Of a stretch of DNA of 5,379 nucleotides, positions 1 through 5,379 are shown one piece after another. How positions within the stretch are numbered: position 1 is the stretch's first letter; the number at the start of each line of letters is the position of its first letter. The DNA lies in NCBI GenBank assembly GCA_023249695.1, contig JAHFCD010000204.1, positions 1 to 5,379 on the forward strand. The letters are read 5' to 3'. Made by a program: the position numbers and the translations under genes. The notes beneath the pieces were generated by a model that saw only the letters and a program-made list of their open reading frames with translations, did no database searches and was not told the DNA's origin. This stretch comes from Elusimicrobiota bacterium (GTDB lineage Bacteria > Elusimicrobiota > Elusimicrobia > UBA1565 > UBA9628).

Positions 1-1686
1 AGGATGGCGCAGCTTCCGGATGGCCTTGGCCTCGATCTGCCGCACGCGCTCGCGCGTGACGCGGAAAATGCGCCCCACTTCCTCGAGCGTGCGCGGGTAG
101 CCCGAGTCGATGCCGAAGCGCAGCTTGATGATCTTCGCCTCGCGATCCGTCAAGGAAGACAGCACCTTTTCGATCTCGGTCTTGCGCAGGAAGCTCGACG
201 CGGTGTTCGAAGGCGCGGCCGTCGTCTTGTCCTCGATGAAGTCCTCGAGGTAGCTGTCCTCGTCCTCGCCGATCGGCGTGGCGAGCGAGACCGGCTCCTG
301 CATGATCTTCAGGACGTTCTTCACCTTGTCCATCGAGATGTGCAGCGAGCGCGTGTACTCCTCGAGGCTGGGCTCCCGGCCGAACTCCTGGCGGTAGCGG
401 CGCGTGACCTTCGTGAGCTTGCTGATCAGCTCCTTCATGTGCACGGGAATGCGGATCGTGCGCGCCTGGTCGGCGATCGCGCGGTTGATCGACTGGCGAA
501 TCCACCACGTCGCGTAGGTCGAGAACTTGAAGCCGCGCTTGTACTCGAACTTCTCCACGGCTTTCATCAGGCCGAGGCCGCCTTCTTGAATAAGATCCGA
601 CAGTTCAAGGTTCGAGTTGACGTGCTTCTTGGCGATCGAGACGACGAGGCGCAGGTTGGCCTTGATCAGCTTGAGCTTGTCCTCGAGGATCGTGTCCTCG
701 AGGCGGATGATCTTGTCGTTGAGCTCGAGGAAGCGGTCGATCGGGATCGGCAGCGTGTTCTGGATGCGCTCGAGGCGGTCGACGACCACCTCCATGTTCT
801 CCATCGCGGCCTCGACGGCGGTCGGCGCGTAGCCGGTCTTCGCGCGGAACGCCTCCGGGCGCATCTTGCCCTTTTTGAGAGCCGCGAAGTACGTCTTCAA
901 TTCCTCATATGAGCAGCCGTAGCGGCGCTGATAACGCTCCATCTCGTCGCGGCACTCCTCGATCTTGCCCGCGAGGTTCTTGATCTTGTTCGTCAGGCGC
1001 TTGATCTTGTCCTGGTTGAGGTTCAAGTTCAGGATGCGCGCGATCACGAGCTTGTTGATCTGCTCGATCTTCTTCTGTAGCTTGATGCGGCGCTGGGGCT
1101 TGAGGTTCGTCGGCAGCAGCTTGGTGCGCAGCGCGGCCATCTGCTTCTCGGCCTTCGTGATGAACTGCGCGACGGACTTCATCTTGCGGCGCATGCCGGA
1201 CAGCTCCGCGTTCGTCTTGCGGCCGCGGGGCATCAGCTCCTTCGGCGTCATCTCCTGCGCCTCGATCAGGGTCTCCCACGAGCGGATCTCGCGCATCGTG
1301 ACGGGCGACTCGAGGACGAGCATGCGCAATTCCTTCTCGCGCTCTCGGACGTTGCGGGCGAGCGTGACCTCTTCCTCGCGGTTGAGCAGGGGCACGCGGC
1401 CCATTTCCGACAGGTACATGCGGATCGAGTTCGAGATGTCGGAGCTGCCGCCCCAATCCTCGGAGAAGCGCTCGCGGCCGCGCTCGGGCGCGGCGGCGGC
1501 GGCGGGCTTCTTGCGGTCGACGACCTCGATGCCGAGGTCCTCGAGCGCGGTCATCAGCTCGTCCATCTCCTCGGACTTCATGTTCGCCGCCGAGACCGTG
1601 CGGCTGATCTCCTCAAGGGTCAGGTAGCCGTGCTCCTTCCCGAGGCCGATCAAGTTCTTCATTGCCTGACTCGTCTGAATCGCCAT
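1..1686 (-). CDS. rpoD: Primary RNA polymerase sigma factor RpoD (sigma-70), 3' end cut by window edge
   Basis: Housekeeping sigma factor that joins core RNA polymerase and recognises -35/-10 promoters. I translated 562 in-frame residues with no stop; the frame runs off at ...RKLRHP. E. coli RpoD continues about 12 residues beyond that motif, so only the tip is missing. Domains seen: region 1.1 (about 1-57), an Ala-rich linker (58-80), region 1.2 (83-115, [19 protein letters not shown]), a long insert (about 116-330) rich in Lys/Arg with coiled-coil character, region 2 (334-417, including [19 protein letters not shown] and the -10-reading stretch [20 protein letters not shown]), region 3 (418-495, with [16 protein letters not shown]) and region 4 (500-562, helix-turn-helix [20 protein letters not shown]). 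Region 1.1 and the insert mark it as a group 1 sigma rather than an alternative sigma. The ATG at 1686 is fixed by AAGGAG four bases upstream. It follows dnaG by 14 bp and is the last visible gene of the operon. Confidence 0.98.
   Translation of the reverse strand, partial: MAIQTSQAMKNLIGLGKEHGYLTLEEISRTVSAANMKSEEMDELMTALEDLGIEVVDRKKPAAAAAPERGRERFSEDWGGSSDISNSIRMYLSEMGRVPLLNREEEVTLARNVREREKELRMLVLESPVTMREIRSWETLIEAQEMTPKELMPRGRKTNAELSGMRRKMKSVAQFITKAEKQMAALRTKLLPTNLKPQRRIKLQKKIEQINKLVIARILNLNLNQDKIKRLTNKIKNLAGKIEECRDEMERYQRRYGCSYEELKTYFAALKKGKMRPEAFRAKTGYAPTAVEAAMENMEVVVDRLERIQNTLPIPIDRFLELNDKIIRLEDTILEDKLKLIKANLRLVVSIAKKHVNSNLELSDLIQEGGLGLMKAVEKFEYKRGFKFSTYATWWIRQSINRAIADQARTIRIPVHMKELISKLTKVTRRYRQEFGREPSLEEYTRSLHISMDKVKNVLKIMQEPVSLATPIGEDEDSYLEDFIEDKTTAAPSNTASSFLRKTEIEKVLSSLTDREAKIIKLRFGIDSGYPRTLEEVGRIFRVTRERVRQIEAKAIRKLRHP
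1491..1505. repeat. (CGG)5 trinucleotide run in rpoD
   Basis: Five perfect CGG units on the plus strand, read as consecutive Ala codons (residues 62-66) in the flexible linker between sigma regions 1.1 and 1.2. Such a run could vary in length by slippage without breaking frame. Probably no functional meaning beyond linker composition. Confidence 0.6.
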
Positions 1687-1690
1687 ATCT

Positions 1691-1696
1691 CTCCTT
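1691..1696 (-). promoter_or_regulatory. Ribosome binding site of rpoD
   Basis: AAGGAG on the minus strand lies in the 14-bp gap between the dnaG TAG stop (1703-1701) and the rpoD ATG (1686-1684), with four bases between them. It decides the start against the second Met at residue 9. Unlike E. coli, where the dnaG-rpoD gap carries an RNA processing site, this gap is too short to hold much more than the ribosome site, so reinitiation by ribosomes finishing dnaG is likely. Confidence 0.85.
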
Positions 1697-1700
1697 ACGC

Positions 1701-3446
1701 CTAGCGCTTGGTGCCCTTCAATTCCGTGGCGAGGCGATGGTACTCATCGCGCAGGCCCGGATCCACGGGTGCGTTTCCCGACAAAACGAGCGGCTCGAGC
1801 TCCTTGAGGCGCCGCTGAGCCCGGCGCTTTCCGATCATCGCGCGCAAGGTCGCGGCGGGATCGTCGTAGCCGAGCTCGTCGCTCAAGAGGCGCGAGGCCA
1901 CGGCCCGCACGTCGGGCTGGAGCGCATCGAGCAGCCGCGGGGCCCAGATTCCCTCGAGCGGCAGGGCCCGCAAGACCGAAACGATCTCGCGCGCGGCGGC
2001 CGACTCCAGGTCGCCGCCCGCGATCTCGGCGGCCGAGCCCGGCGTCTTGAACAGCAGGCCGAGCAGCTGAAGGTCGGCCGGAGGAAGGATGGCGGGCGCC
2101 GTGACGGGCCTCGGAGCGGCCGACGGCGCCCCGGCCGGCTGCGCCGGCCGCCTCGAGCTTTGCGGGATTTGCTTGCCGCCCGAACGCCGCAAGGAATCCT
2201 CGTTGAGGCCGAGGCGCGTCGCGAGGCGCCGCACCCACTCGTCCTTCAAAATTTCATCGGGGCAGCGCACGATCGTGGACAGCACGTCCTTGGCGATCGC
2301 GGACTTCGCCTCGGGCGTCAACTCGCCGGCGCGCTTGACGAGCAGCTCGGTCTTGAACGCGACGAGGTCCTGCGCGCCGTCAAGCGCCGCCTTGAAGGCC
2401 TCGAGGCCCTTCGCGTGCAGGAACTCGTCCGGGTCCTTGCCCTCGGGCACGGAGGCGACGCGCGTCGCGAGGCCCGACTCGAGCGCGACCTCGGCGCCGC
2501 GCACCGCGGCGTTCTGACCCGCGTTGTCGGCGTCGAAGACGATCGCGACCGCGTCGACGTAGCGCTTGATCAAGAGCGCGTGCTCGGGGGTCAGCGCGGT
2601 CCCGAGCGGGGCGCAGGCGGTCTTGAGGCCGTGCTGGTGGGAGGCGATGACGTCCATGTAGCCTTCCATCAGGTGCGCCTTGCGCGCCTTGCGCGTCTCG
2701 GCCAGCCCCTCGTAAAGCCCATAGAGCACCCGGCTTTTCGAGAACACGGGGGTCTCGGCGGTGTTCAGGTATTTGGGCTCGCCGTCGCCGAGCGTGCGGC
2801 CGCCGAAGCCGACGAACGCGCCCTTCACGTCGCGGATCGGGAACATCAGGCGATCGAAGAAATAGTCCCGCAGCGTGCCGTCGGCGCGCTTGGCCGCGAG
2901 GCCCGCTTTCATCAGCAGCTCCTCGGAGTAGCCCTTCTTCAGCGCGGCGGGCACGAGGTTGCCGTTGCGCGGCGCGTAGCCGATCTTGAACAGCTCGACG
3001 GACGCGCTATTGAGATGTCGCGAAGCGACATACGCGCGCGCGGCCTCGGCGGACGGGTCTTTCTTCAGGAGCGCGGCATAATGCTCGGCCGCGAACTCGT
3101 TCGCCTCTCGGATCTTGATGCGCTCCTTGTCCGCGGGGCCGAGTTCGCGGTCGGCCTCGATCTTGACCCCCGCGCGCAGGGCGAGCTTCTCGGCGGCCTC
3201 CATGAACGAGAGGCTCTCGGATTTCATCACGAAGGAGAACGCGTCGCCGCCCTCGCCGCAGCCGAAGCAATGAAAGGTCTGGCGCTCGGGGTTGACGATG
3301 AACGACGGGCTGCGCTCCTGGTGGAACGGGCAGCGCGCCTTCAGATGCCGGCCCGCCCGCGTCAGGGGGATATACTCCCCCACCAGCTCGACGATGTCGA
3401 GCCGGGAGCGGATGAGTTCAAGCGTCTCGGGAGGTATCAGAGCCAA
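1701..3446 (-). CDS. dnaG: DNA primase DnaG
   Basis: Makes the RNA primers for the replication fork and works with the replicative helicase DnaB. The 581-residue product is of normal family length. Domains: N-terminal CHC2 zinc ribbon with C39, H42, C60 and C63 (CPFH...CFGC); the RNA polymerase core with GFGGRTL (213-219), PKYLN (224-228) and ETPVFSKS (231-238); the TOPRIM fold with EGYMD (261-265), FDADNAG (304-310; acidic D305 and D307) and GKDPDE (336-341); a Pro/Ala-rich linker (about 428-456); and a C-terminal helicase-interaction domain (about 457-581), the least conserved part. All expected metal ligands are present. The start is TTG at 3446: the family N-terminus ([22 protein letters not shown]) begins right there and no in-frame ATG precedes it. 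The upstream sequence offers only AAAAGA as a weak ribosome site. The gene sits 67 bp after rpsU, behind a strong hairpin, and 14 bp before rpoD. Confidence 0.98.
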   Translation of the reverse strand: MALIPPETLELIRSRLDIVELVGEYIPLTRAGRHLKARCPFHQERSPSFIVNPERQTFHCFGCGEGGDAFSFVMKSESLSFMEAAEKLALRAGVKIEADRELGPADKERIKIREANEFAAEHYAALLKKDPSAEAARAYVASRHLNSASVELFKIGYAPRNGNLVPAALKKGYSEELLMKAGLAAKRADGTLRDYFFDRLMFPIRDVKGAFVGFGGRTLGDGEPKYLNTAETPVFSKSRVLYGLYEGLAETRKARKAHLMEGYMDVIASHQHGLKTACAPLGTALTPEHALLIKRYVDAVAIVFDADNAGQNAAVRGAEVALESGLATRVASVPEGKDPDEFLHAKGLEAFKAALDGAQDLVAFKTELLVKRAGELTPEAKSAIAKDVLSTIVRCPDEILKDEWVRRLATRLGLNEDSLRRSGGKQIPQSSRRPAQPAGAPSAAPRPVTAPAILPPADLQLLGLLFKTPGSAAEIAGGDLESAAAREIVSVLRALPLEGIWAPRLLDALQPDVRAVASRLLSDELGYDDPAATLRAMIGKRRAQRRLKELEPLVLSGNAPVDPGLRDEYHRLATELKGTKR

Positions 3447-3460
3447 CAGTATATCTTTTG

Positions 3461-3502
3461 AAAAATTGGACGGCCGGCGCCGCGCTCGCGCGCGGCGCCG
3501 GC
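3461..3502 (-). terminator. Strong GC hairpin with T-run between rpsU and dnaG, likely leaky terminator or attenuator
   Basis: The arms at 3490-3502 and 3473-3485 are perfect 13-bp reverse complements (GCCGGCGCCGCGC), enclosing a four-base loop that reads GCGA in the transcript, a GNRA tetraloop closed by a C-G pair. A run of five T follows (3465-3461) but is separated from the stem by seven bases, so this is not a textbook intrinsic terminator. E. coli has a leaky terminator in exactly this position in its rpsU-dnaG-rpoD operon. I infer partial termination and/or protection of the rpsU mRNA 3' end, lowering dnaG and rpoD relative to rpsU. Confidence 0.75.
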
Positions 3503-3513
3503 TCGTCGACGAG
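3502..3513. repeat. 12-bp palindrome directly after the rpsU stop
   Basis: CTCGTCGACGAG is a perfect palindrome that begins immediately after the rpsU TGA (3516-3514) and shares its last base with the outer base of the neighbouring hairpin arm. It could form a small extra stem or be chance in GC-rich DNA. Confidence 0.4.
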
Positions 3514-3711
3514 TCAGGGGACGCGGCGGCGCTTGGAGCGGCGCAGCTTGCGACGCGCTTCAGCGGCCTTCAGCTTGCGCTTCATCGCGGGGTTCATGTA
3601 ACGCTCGCGGCGCTTGACCTCTTTGAGGACGCCGTTGCGTTCGCACTCCCGCTTGAAGCGGCGCAGGGCCTCTTCGAGACCTTCGCCTTCACGCAGTTTA
3701 ATGAAAACCAT
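3514..3711 (-). CDS. rpsU: 30S ribosomal protein bS21
   Basis: Small basic protein of the 30S subunit that sits near the 3' end of 16S rRNA and helps mRNA binding during initiation. The 65-residue product begins MVFIKLREGEGLEEALRRFK, matching the bS21 start (E. coli [20 protein letters not shown]), followed by the conserved RNGVLKEVKRRERY stretch. It ends in a Lys/Arg-rich RNA-binding tail (residues 43-65). E. coli S21 is 71 residues, so the length is normal. The ATG start is set by a near-perfect ribosome site at 3731-3722. It stands 64 bp downstream of the HIT gene and 67 bp upstream of dnaG. No intervening yqeY (GatB/YqeY) gene is present, although some other bacteria have one next to rpsU. 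Confidence 0.97.
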   Translation of the reverse strand: MVFIKLREGEGLEEALRRFKRECERNGVLKEVKRRERYMNPAMKRKLKAAEARRKLRRSKRRRVP

Positions 3712-3721
3712 AGTTAGAAAT

Positions 3722-3731
3722 TCACCACCTT
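3722..3731 (-). promoter_or_regulatory. Near-consensus ribosome binding site of rpsU
   Basis: AAGGTGGTGA on the minus strand differs by one base from the full anti-16S complement AAGGAGGTGA, with ten bases to the ATG. It is the strongest translation signal in the window and fits the high demand for a ribosomal protein. A small hairpin (3744-3731, TTCCA/TGGAA with TGCG loop) abuts it. Confidence 0.85.
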
Positions 3732-3775
3732 TCCACGCATGGAACGCAATTTATCGAGACAAGAGCGATGCGGCG

Positions 3776-4114
3776 TCAACCCGGCGGCCACGCCATCGGC
3801 CGACCGGCCAGCAAATGATAATGCAAATGGTCCACGGACTGCCCGGCTCCCTTCCCGTTGTTGGTCACGAGCCGGAACGACGGGAGCTTGGCGCTCTCGG
3901 CGAGACGGCACGCGACCCTCTGCAAATGCCCCAATAAAGCGGCATCCCCATCCGTCGACGCGCTCAGCGACCCCAGGTGCTTCTTGGGGACCACCAATAA
4001 ATGCGTCGGCGCCTGGGGCGTGATGTCCTTGAAGACGAGCGCTTGCTCGTCCTCGTGGACGATCTGGGCGGGAATCTCGCGTCGGACGATACGGCAGAAC
4101 AGGCACTCCTGCAA
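3776..4114 (-). CDS. hinT: HIT-family (HINT-like) nucleotide-binding protein
   Basis: Histidine triad protein of the HINT branch; family members hydrolyse purine nucleoside phosphoramidates and AMP-linked compounds in the cytosol, but the physiological substrate is usually unknown. With a TTG start at 4114 the product is 112 residues, the usual length. Visible features: CLFC (C4, C7; with H46 and a triad His a probable zinc site as in many bacterial HITs), KDITPQAPTHLLVVPKKH in the core, NNGKGAGQSVD, and the catalytic triad HLHYH (H96, H98, H100), ending GRPMAWPPG. The open frame extends upstream to an ATG at 4240, but those 42 residues look nothing like the family and overlap the preceding gene, so I reject that start. 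No in-frame ATG or GTG lies near CLFC, leaving TTG. A ribosome site is poor (AAGGA, 13 bases upstream). HIT genes near rpsU-dnaG are seen elsewhere; the functional link is unclear. Confidence 0.93.
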   Translation of the reverse strand: MQECLFCRIVRREIPAQIVHEDEQALVFKDITPQAPTHLLVVPKKHLGSLSASTDGDAALLGHLQRVACRLAESAKLPSFRLVTNNGKGAGQSVDHLHYHLLAGRPMAWPPG

Positions 4115-4121
4115 CGCGAGA

Positions 4122-4150
4122 ATTATATCCTTATAGGCCCCCCCGGACAA
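4122..4150 (-). promoter_or_regulatory. Candidate sigma70 promoter for the HIT-rpsU-dnaG-rpoD operon
   Basis: On the minus strand TTGTCC (4150-4145, four of six matches to TTGACA) and a perfect TATAAT (4127-4122) are separated by exactly 17 bases. Both lie in the gap between the membrane protein stop (4180) and the HIT gene. AT-rich hexamers are rare in this GC-rich window, which raises the weight of the match. The expected transcription start is about 4115, right at the TTG codon proposed for HIT, which would imply a leaderless message or a different HIT start. Prediction by eye only. Confidence 0.6.
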
Positions 4151-4167
4151 GGGCCCTCGGCCCCCCC
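4136..4167 (-). repeat. Direct repeat of GGGGGGGCC, 23 bp apart, possible G-quadruplex
   Basis: The 9-mer GGGGGGGCC occurs at 4167-4159 and 4144-4136. With the GGG at 4156-4154 this gives at least four G3 tracts on the coding strand (loops 1, 4 and 9 bases). It overlaps the -35 box and spacer of the candidate promoter. Competing pairing with the intervening GGGCCC is possible. Function unknown. Confidence 0.5.
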
Positions 4168-4179
4168 TGACGCGTGGGC

Positions 4180-4680
4180 CTATTGGCGGCTTCCGAGGAT
4201 GTCGCCGGCTTCCGCGGCGAGCGTATCGGCCGACGGCCAATGAGCGGCCAGGAAGCCCAGGAACAGCGCGAACGGAGCCAGATTGACCCAGTAGGCCGGA
4301 TAGGCGCGCAGGACGCCGTTGAGCGCGGCGACGTAGGCGACGGTCATGCCGAGCAGGCCCGCGCCTTCGCGAAAAGCCAGGCGCGCGATGAAGGCGGTTT
4401 GGACGCGCACGCCGAGCGCCCCCGGCGTCTTGCGCAGGATGGCGCGCCAGGCGAATTCCGAGCCCGCGATCGCGATCAGCGCGGCGACCATCATCACGGT
4501 CGTCAGGGTATTGATCGCCATGACCTGGGCCGGGGCCGGCGCCGTCGGCGCGGCGTGGGCGTACGACCAGAGGACGAGCCCGGCCATCAGCACCAGGCCG
4601 CCGCCCATCGCGCCCGCGATGATCTTCAGATGCTGCGCGGCCGCCGGCGAGACGCCGTCCTCGACCTCGACGCCGCTCAC
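4180..4680 (-). CDS. Small four-helix integral membrane protein, unknown function
   Basis: I do not recognise the family. The GTG start at 4680 overlaps the rsmE TGA as GTGA, with GGAGG three bases upstream, so translation is probably coupled to rsmE. The 166-residue product has about four hydrophobic segments: roughly 19-41, 52-73, 107-127 and 130-147. Between the second and third lies a basic loop (WRAILRKTPGALGVRVQ) that would face the cytosol by the positive-inside rule, giving a four-pass protein with both ends inside. There is no cleavable signal peptide. The stretch FIARLAFREGAGLLG at the start of segment 3 carries a charged R-x(4)-E pattern that vaguely recalls small two-hairpin membrane proteins with a conserved Glu, but I would not name one on that. 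Base composition resembles its neighbours, so nothing suggests transfer. Start codon is the least certain part, because the Shine-Dalgarno spacing is short. Confidence 0.82.
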   Translation of the reverse strand: MSGVEVEDGVSPAAAQHLKIIAGAMGGGLVLMAGLVLWSYAHAAPTAPAPAQVMAINTLTTVMMVAALIAIAGSEFAWRAILRKTPGALGVRVQTAFIARLAFREGAGLLGMTVAYVAALNGVLRAYPAYWVNLAPFALFLGFLAAHWPSADTLAAEAGDILGSRQ

Positions 4681-5379
4681 ACGCCTCCGAGCTCGTACTG
4701 CACGAGCGCCGCGGCCGCGATGGCCGCGGTCTCCGCCCTCAAAATGCGGGGGCCCAGGCCGAACACGACCGCGCCCTCGGCCTCGGCGCGCTCGACCTCG
4801 TCGTCGGAGAAGCCGCCCTCGGGACCGATGAACAGGCTGACCTCGAGCGTCGCCTGGCCGCGCCTGGCGTCGGCCGCGCGCAGGGCCGGGCCGAGCGTCT
4901 GCGAGGCGACGGAGCTCTTCATCCCTTCCCACGCGAGGAGGGTGATGCCCTTGTCCTTCAGCGCGCGGATCGCGTCGCGGAACTGCACGGCGTCGCGCAC
5001 GGGCGGAAGGTCGGCGCGGCCGCACTGCTTGGACGCGGCCATGATCAGGCGGGACCAGCGTTCGGCCTTGGCCTTCGTGCGCTCGACCTCGTGCAGCAGC
5101 ACGACGGTGCGCGGCGTCAGCAGCGGAATGAAGGACGACACGCCGAGCTCGGTGCCTTTCTCGAGCGCGTAGTCCCAGTGGCTCGCCTTGAGCAGGCCGA
5201 GGTAGAGGTTCAGCGCGACCGGCGCGCGCTGGTCATCGGACTTGATCGTCTCCGTGACCTTGCCGGTCACCGAGCCGTCGGCGTGAACGGCCTCGATGAC
5301 GCCCTTGAAGCGCCCGCCCTTGCCGTCGAACAGGTCGAGCACCGCGCCGGCGCCGAGGCGCATGACCTTGGCGACATGG
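4677..5379 (-). CDS. rsmE: 16S rRNA (uracil-1498-N3)-methyltransferase RsmE, 5' end cut by window edge
   Basis: SPOUT-class, SAM-dependent enzyme that methylates N3 of U1498 in 16S rRNA near the decoding centre. The visible 233 residues start HVAKVMRLGAGAVLDLFDGKGG, matching the family's HHLxxVLRLxxGDxVxLFDGKGG. The ATG at 5363 is therefore internal, and roughly 20-30 N-terminal residues lie beyond the window. An N-terminal PUA-like domain (to about residue 50) precedes the SPOUT domain. Diagnostic motifs: LEKGTELGVSSFIPL (about 72-86), RWSRLIMAASKQCGR, and the knotted SAM-binding site FIGPEGGF (183-190) and LGPRILRAETA (208-218). Cys replaces the more usual Ser in the family's EQSGR-type motif, a minor change. 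It ends in TGA overlapping the GTG of the membrane protein gene. Confidence 0.97.
   Translation of the reverse strand, partial: HVAKVMRLGAGAVLDLFDGKGGRFKGVIEAVHADGSVTGKVTETIKSDDQRAPVALNLYLGLLKASHWDYALEKGTELGVSSFIPLLTPRTVVLLHEVERTKAKAERWSRLIMAASKQCGRADLPPVRDAVQFRDAIRALKDKGITLLAWEGMKSSVASQTLGPALRAADARRGQATLEVSLFIGPEGGFSDDEVERAEAEGAVVFGLGPRILRAETAAIAAAALVQYELGGV
4684..4688 (-). promoter_or_regulatory. Ribosome binding site of the membrane protein gene
   Basis: GGAGG on the minus strand lies inside the last codons of rsmE, three bases before the GTG start at 4680. The spacing is shorter than usual, but no other in-frame start codon occurs before Met25, and the GTGA overlap supports coupled translation. 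Confidence 0.6.

Noticed and set aside
4..912. 302-codon plus-strand open frame opposite rpoD
   Set aside because: Low-complexity Arg/Leu/Asp composition without motifs; it mirrors sigma regions 2-4 on the other strand.
3015..3031. 7-bp inverted repeat ATGTCGC/GCGACAT with 3-base loop inside dnaG
   Set aside because: It lies in a conserved coding stretch (near residues 139-145) with no T-run, so it is probably chance.
3448..3453. TATACT just upstream of dnaG as a -10 box
   Set aside because: No -35-like hexamer at 16-18 bases (the position falls in CGGCCG of the hairpin flank), and transcription would begin inside dnaG.
1662..3461. 599-codon plus-strand open frame opposite dnaG
   Set aside because: Arg/Leu/Gly/Ala-rich sequence with no domain signal, exactly opposite an unmistakable dnaG. 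It is an antisense shadow of GC-rich codon use.
4151..4163. GGGCCGAGGGCCC as a terminator after the membrane protein gene
   Set aside because: The stem is short and ambiguous, with no following T-run, so termination here is unsupported.
4115..4240. N-terminal extension of the HIT protein to an ATG at 4240
   Set aside because: The extra 42 residues are Arg/Gly/Pro-rich, unlike any HIT N-terminus, cross the promoter candidate and overlap the previous gene.
4174..5172. 332-codon plus-strand open frame opposite rsmE and the membrane protein
   Set aside because: No recognisable domain, and it spans two genuine opposite-strand genes. It is a composition artefact.
1..5379. Search for CRISPR arrays, tRNA or rRNA genes, insertion sequences or defence genes
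   Set aside because: No spaced repeats, cloverleaf-like sequence, transposase motifs or unusual accessory genes were visible; the window is filled by housekeeping genes with short gaps.

Overview
All genes in this window lie on the minus strand, so the biological reading order runs from position 5379 down to 1. They read as ordinary bacterial housekeeping genes: rsmE (5' end off the window), a small four-helix membrane protein, a HIT-family nucleotide-binding protein, rpsU, dnaG and rpoD (last few codons off the window). The last three form the classic macromolecular synthesis operon known from E. coli (ribosomal protein bS21, DnaG primase, primary sigma factor), here with a HIT gene at its head.

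The DNA is strongly G+C-rich with G/C-rich third codon positions. This produces many long open frames on the plus strand that are only shadows of the minus-strand genes. The sigma factor has regions 1.1, 1.2, 2, 3 and 4 plus a long insert between 1.2 and 2.1, as in Gram-negative primary sigma factors. The presence of bS21 also fits a Gram-negative-type lineage. I cannot fix the phylum from sequence alone. Elusimicrobiota or a high-GC deltaproteobacterial-type lineage are guesses. There is no sign of mobile elements, CRISPR, tRNA, rRNA, phage or recent transfer.

Layout in transcription order: rsmE (5379-4677) overlaps the membrane protein gene (4680-4180) in a GTGA stop/start. A 65-bp G-rich gap then holds a good sigma70-type promoter candidate (TTGTCC, 17-nt spacer, TATAAT; 4150-4122) aimed at the HIT gene (4114-3776). 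A 64-bp gap follows with a very strong Shine-Dalgarno for rpsU (3711-3514). A 67-bp gap holds a perfect 13-bp GC hairpin with a GNRA tetraloop before dnaG (3446-1701), which has a TTG start and no good ribosome binding site. Only 14 bp, with a clear AAGGAG, separate dnaG from rpoD (1686-1).

The most informative signal is how expression appears graded. rpsU gets ATG plus a near-consensus ribosome site, dnaG gets a hairpin in front, a TTG start and almost no Shine-Dalgarno, and rpoD recovers with ATG plus AAGGAG. This matches the known need for much S21, very little primase and moderate sigma factor. I see no convincing new biological system. The best leads are the regulatory gaps and the unrecognised membrane protein.
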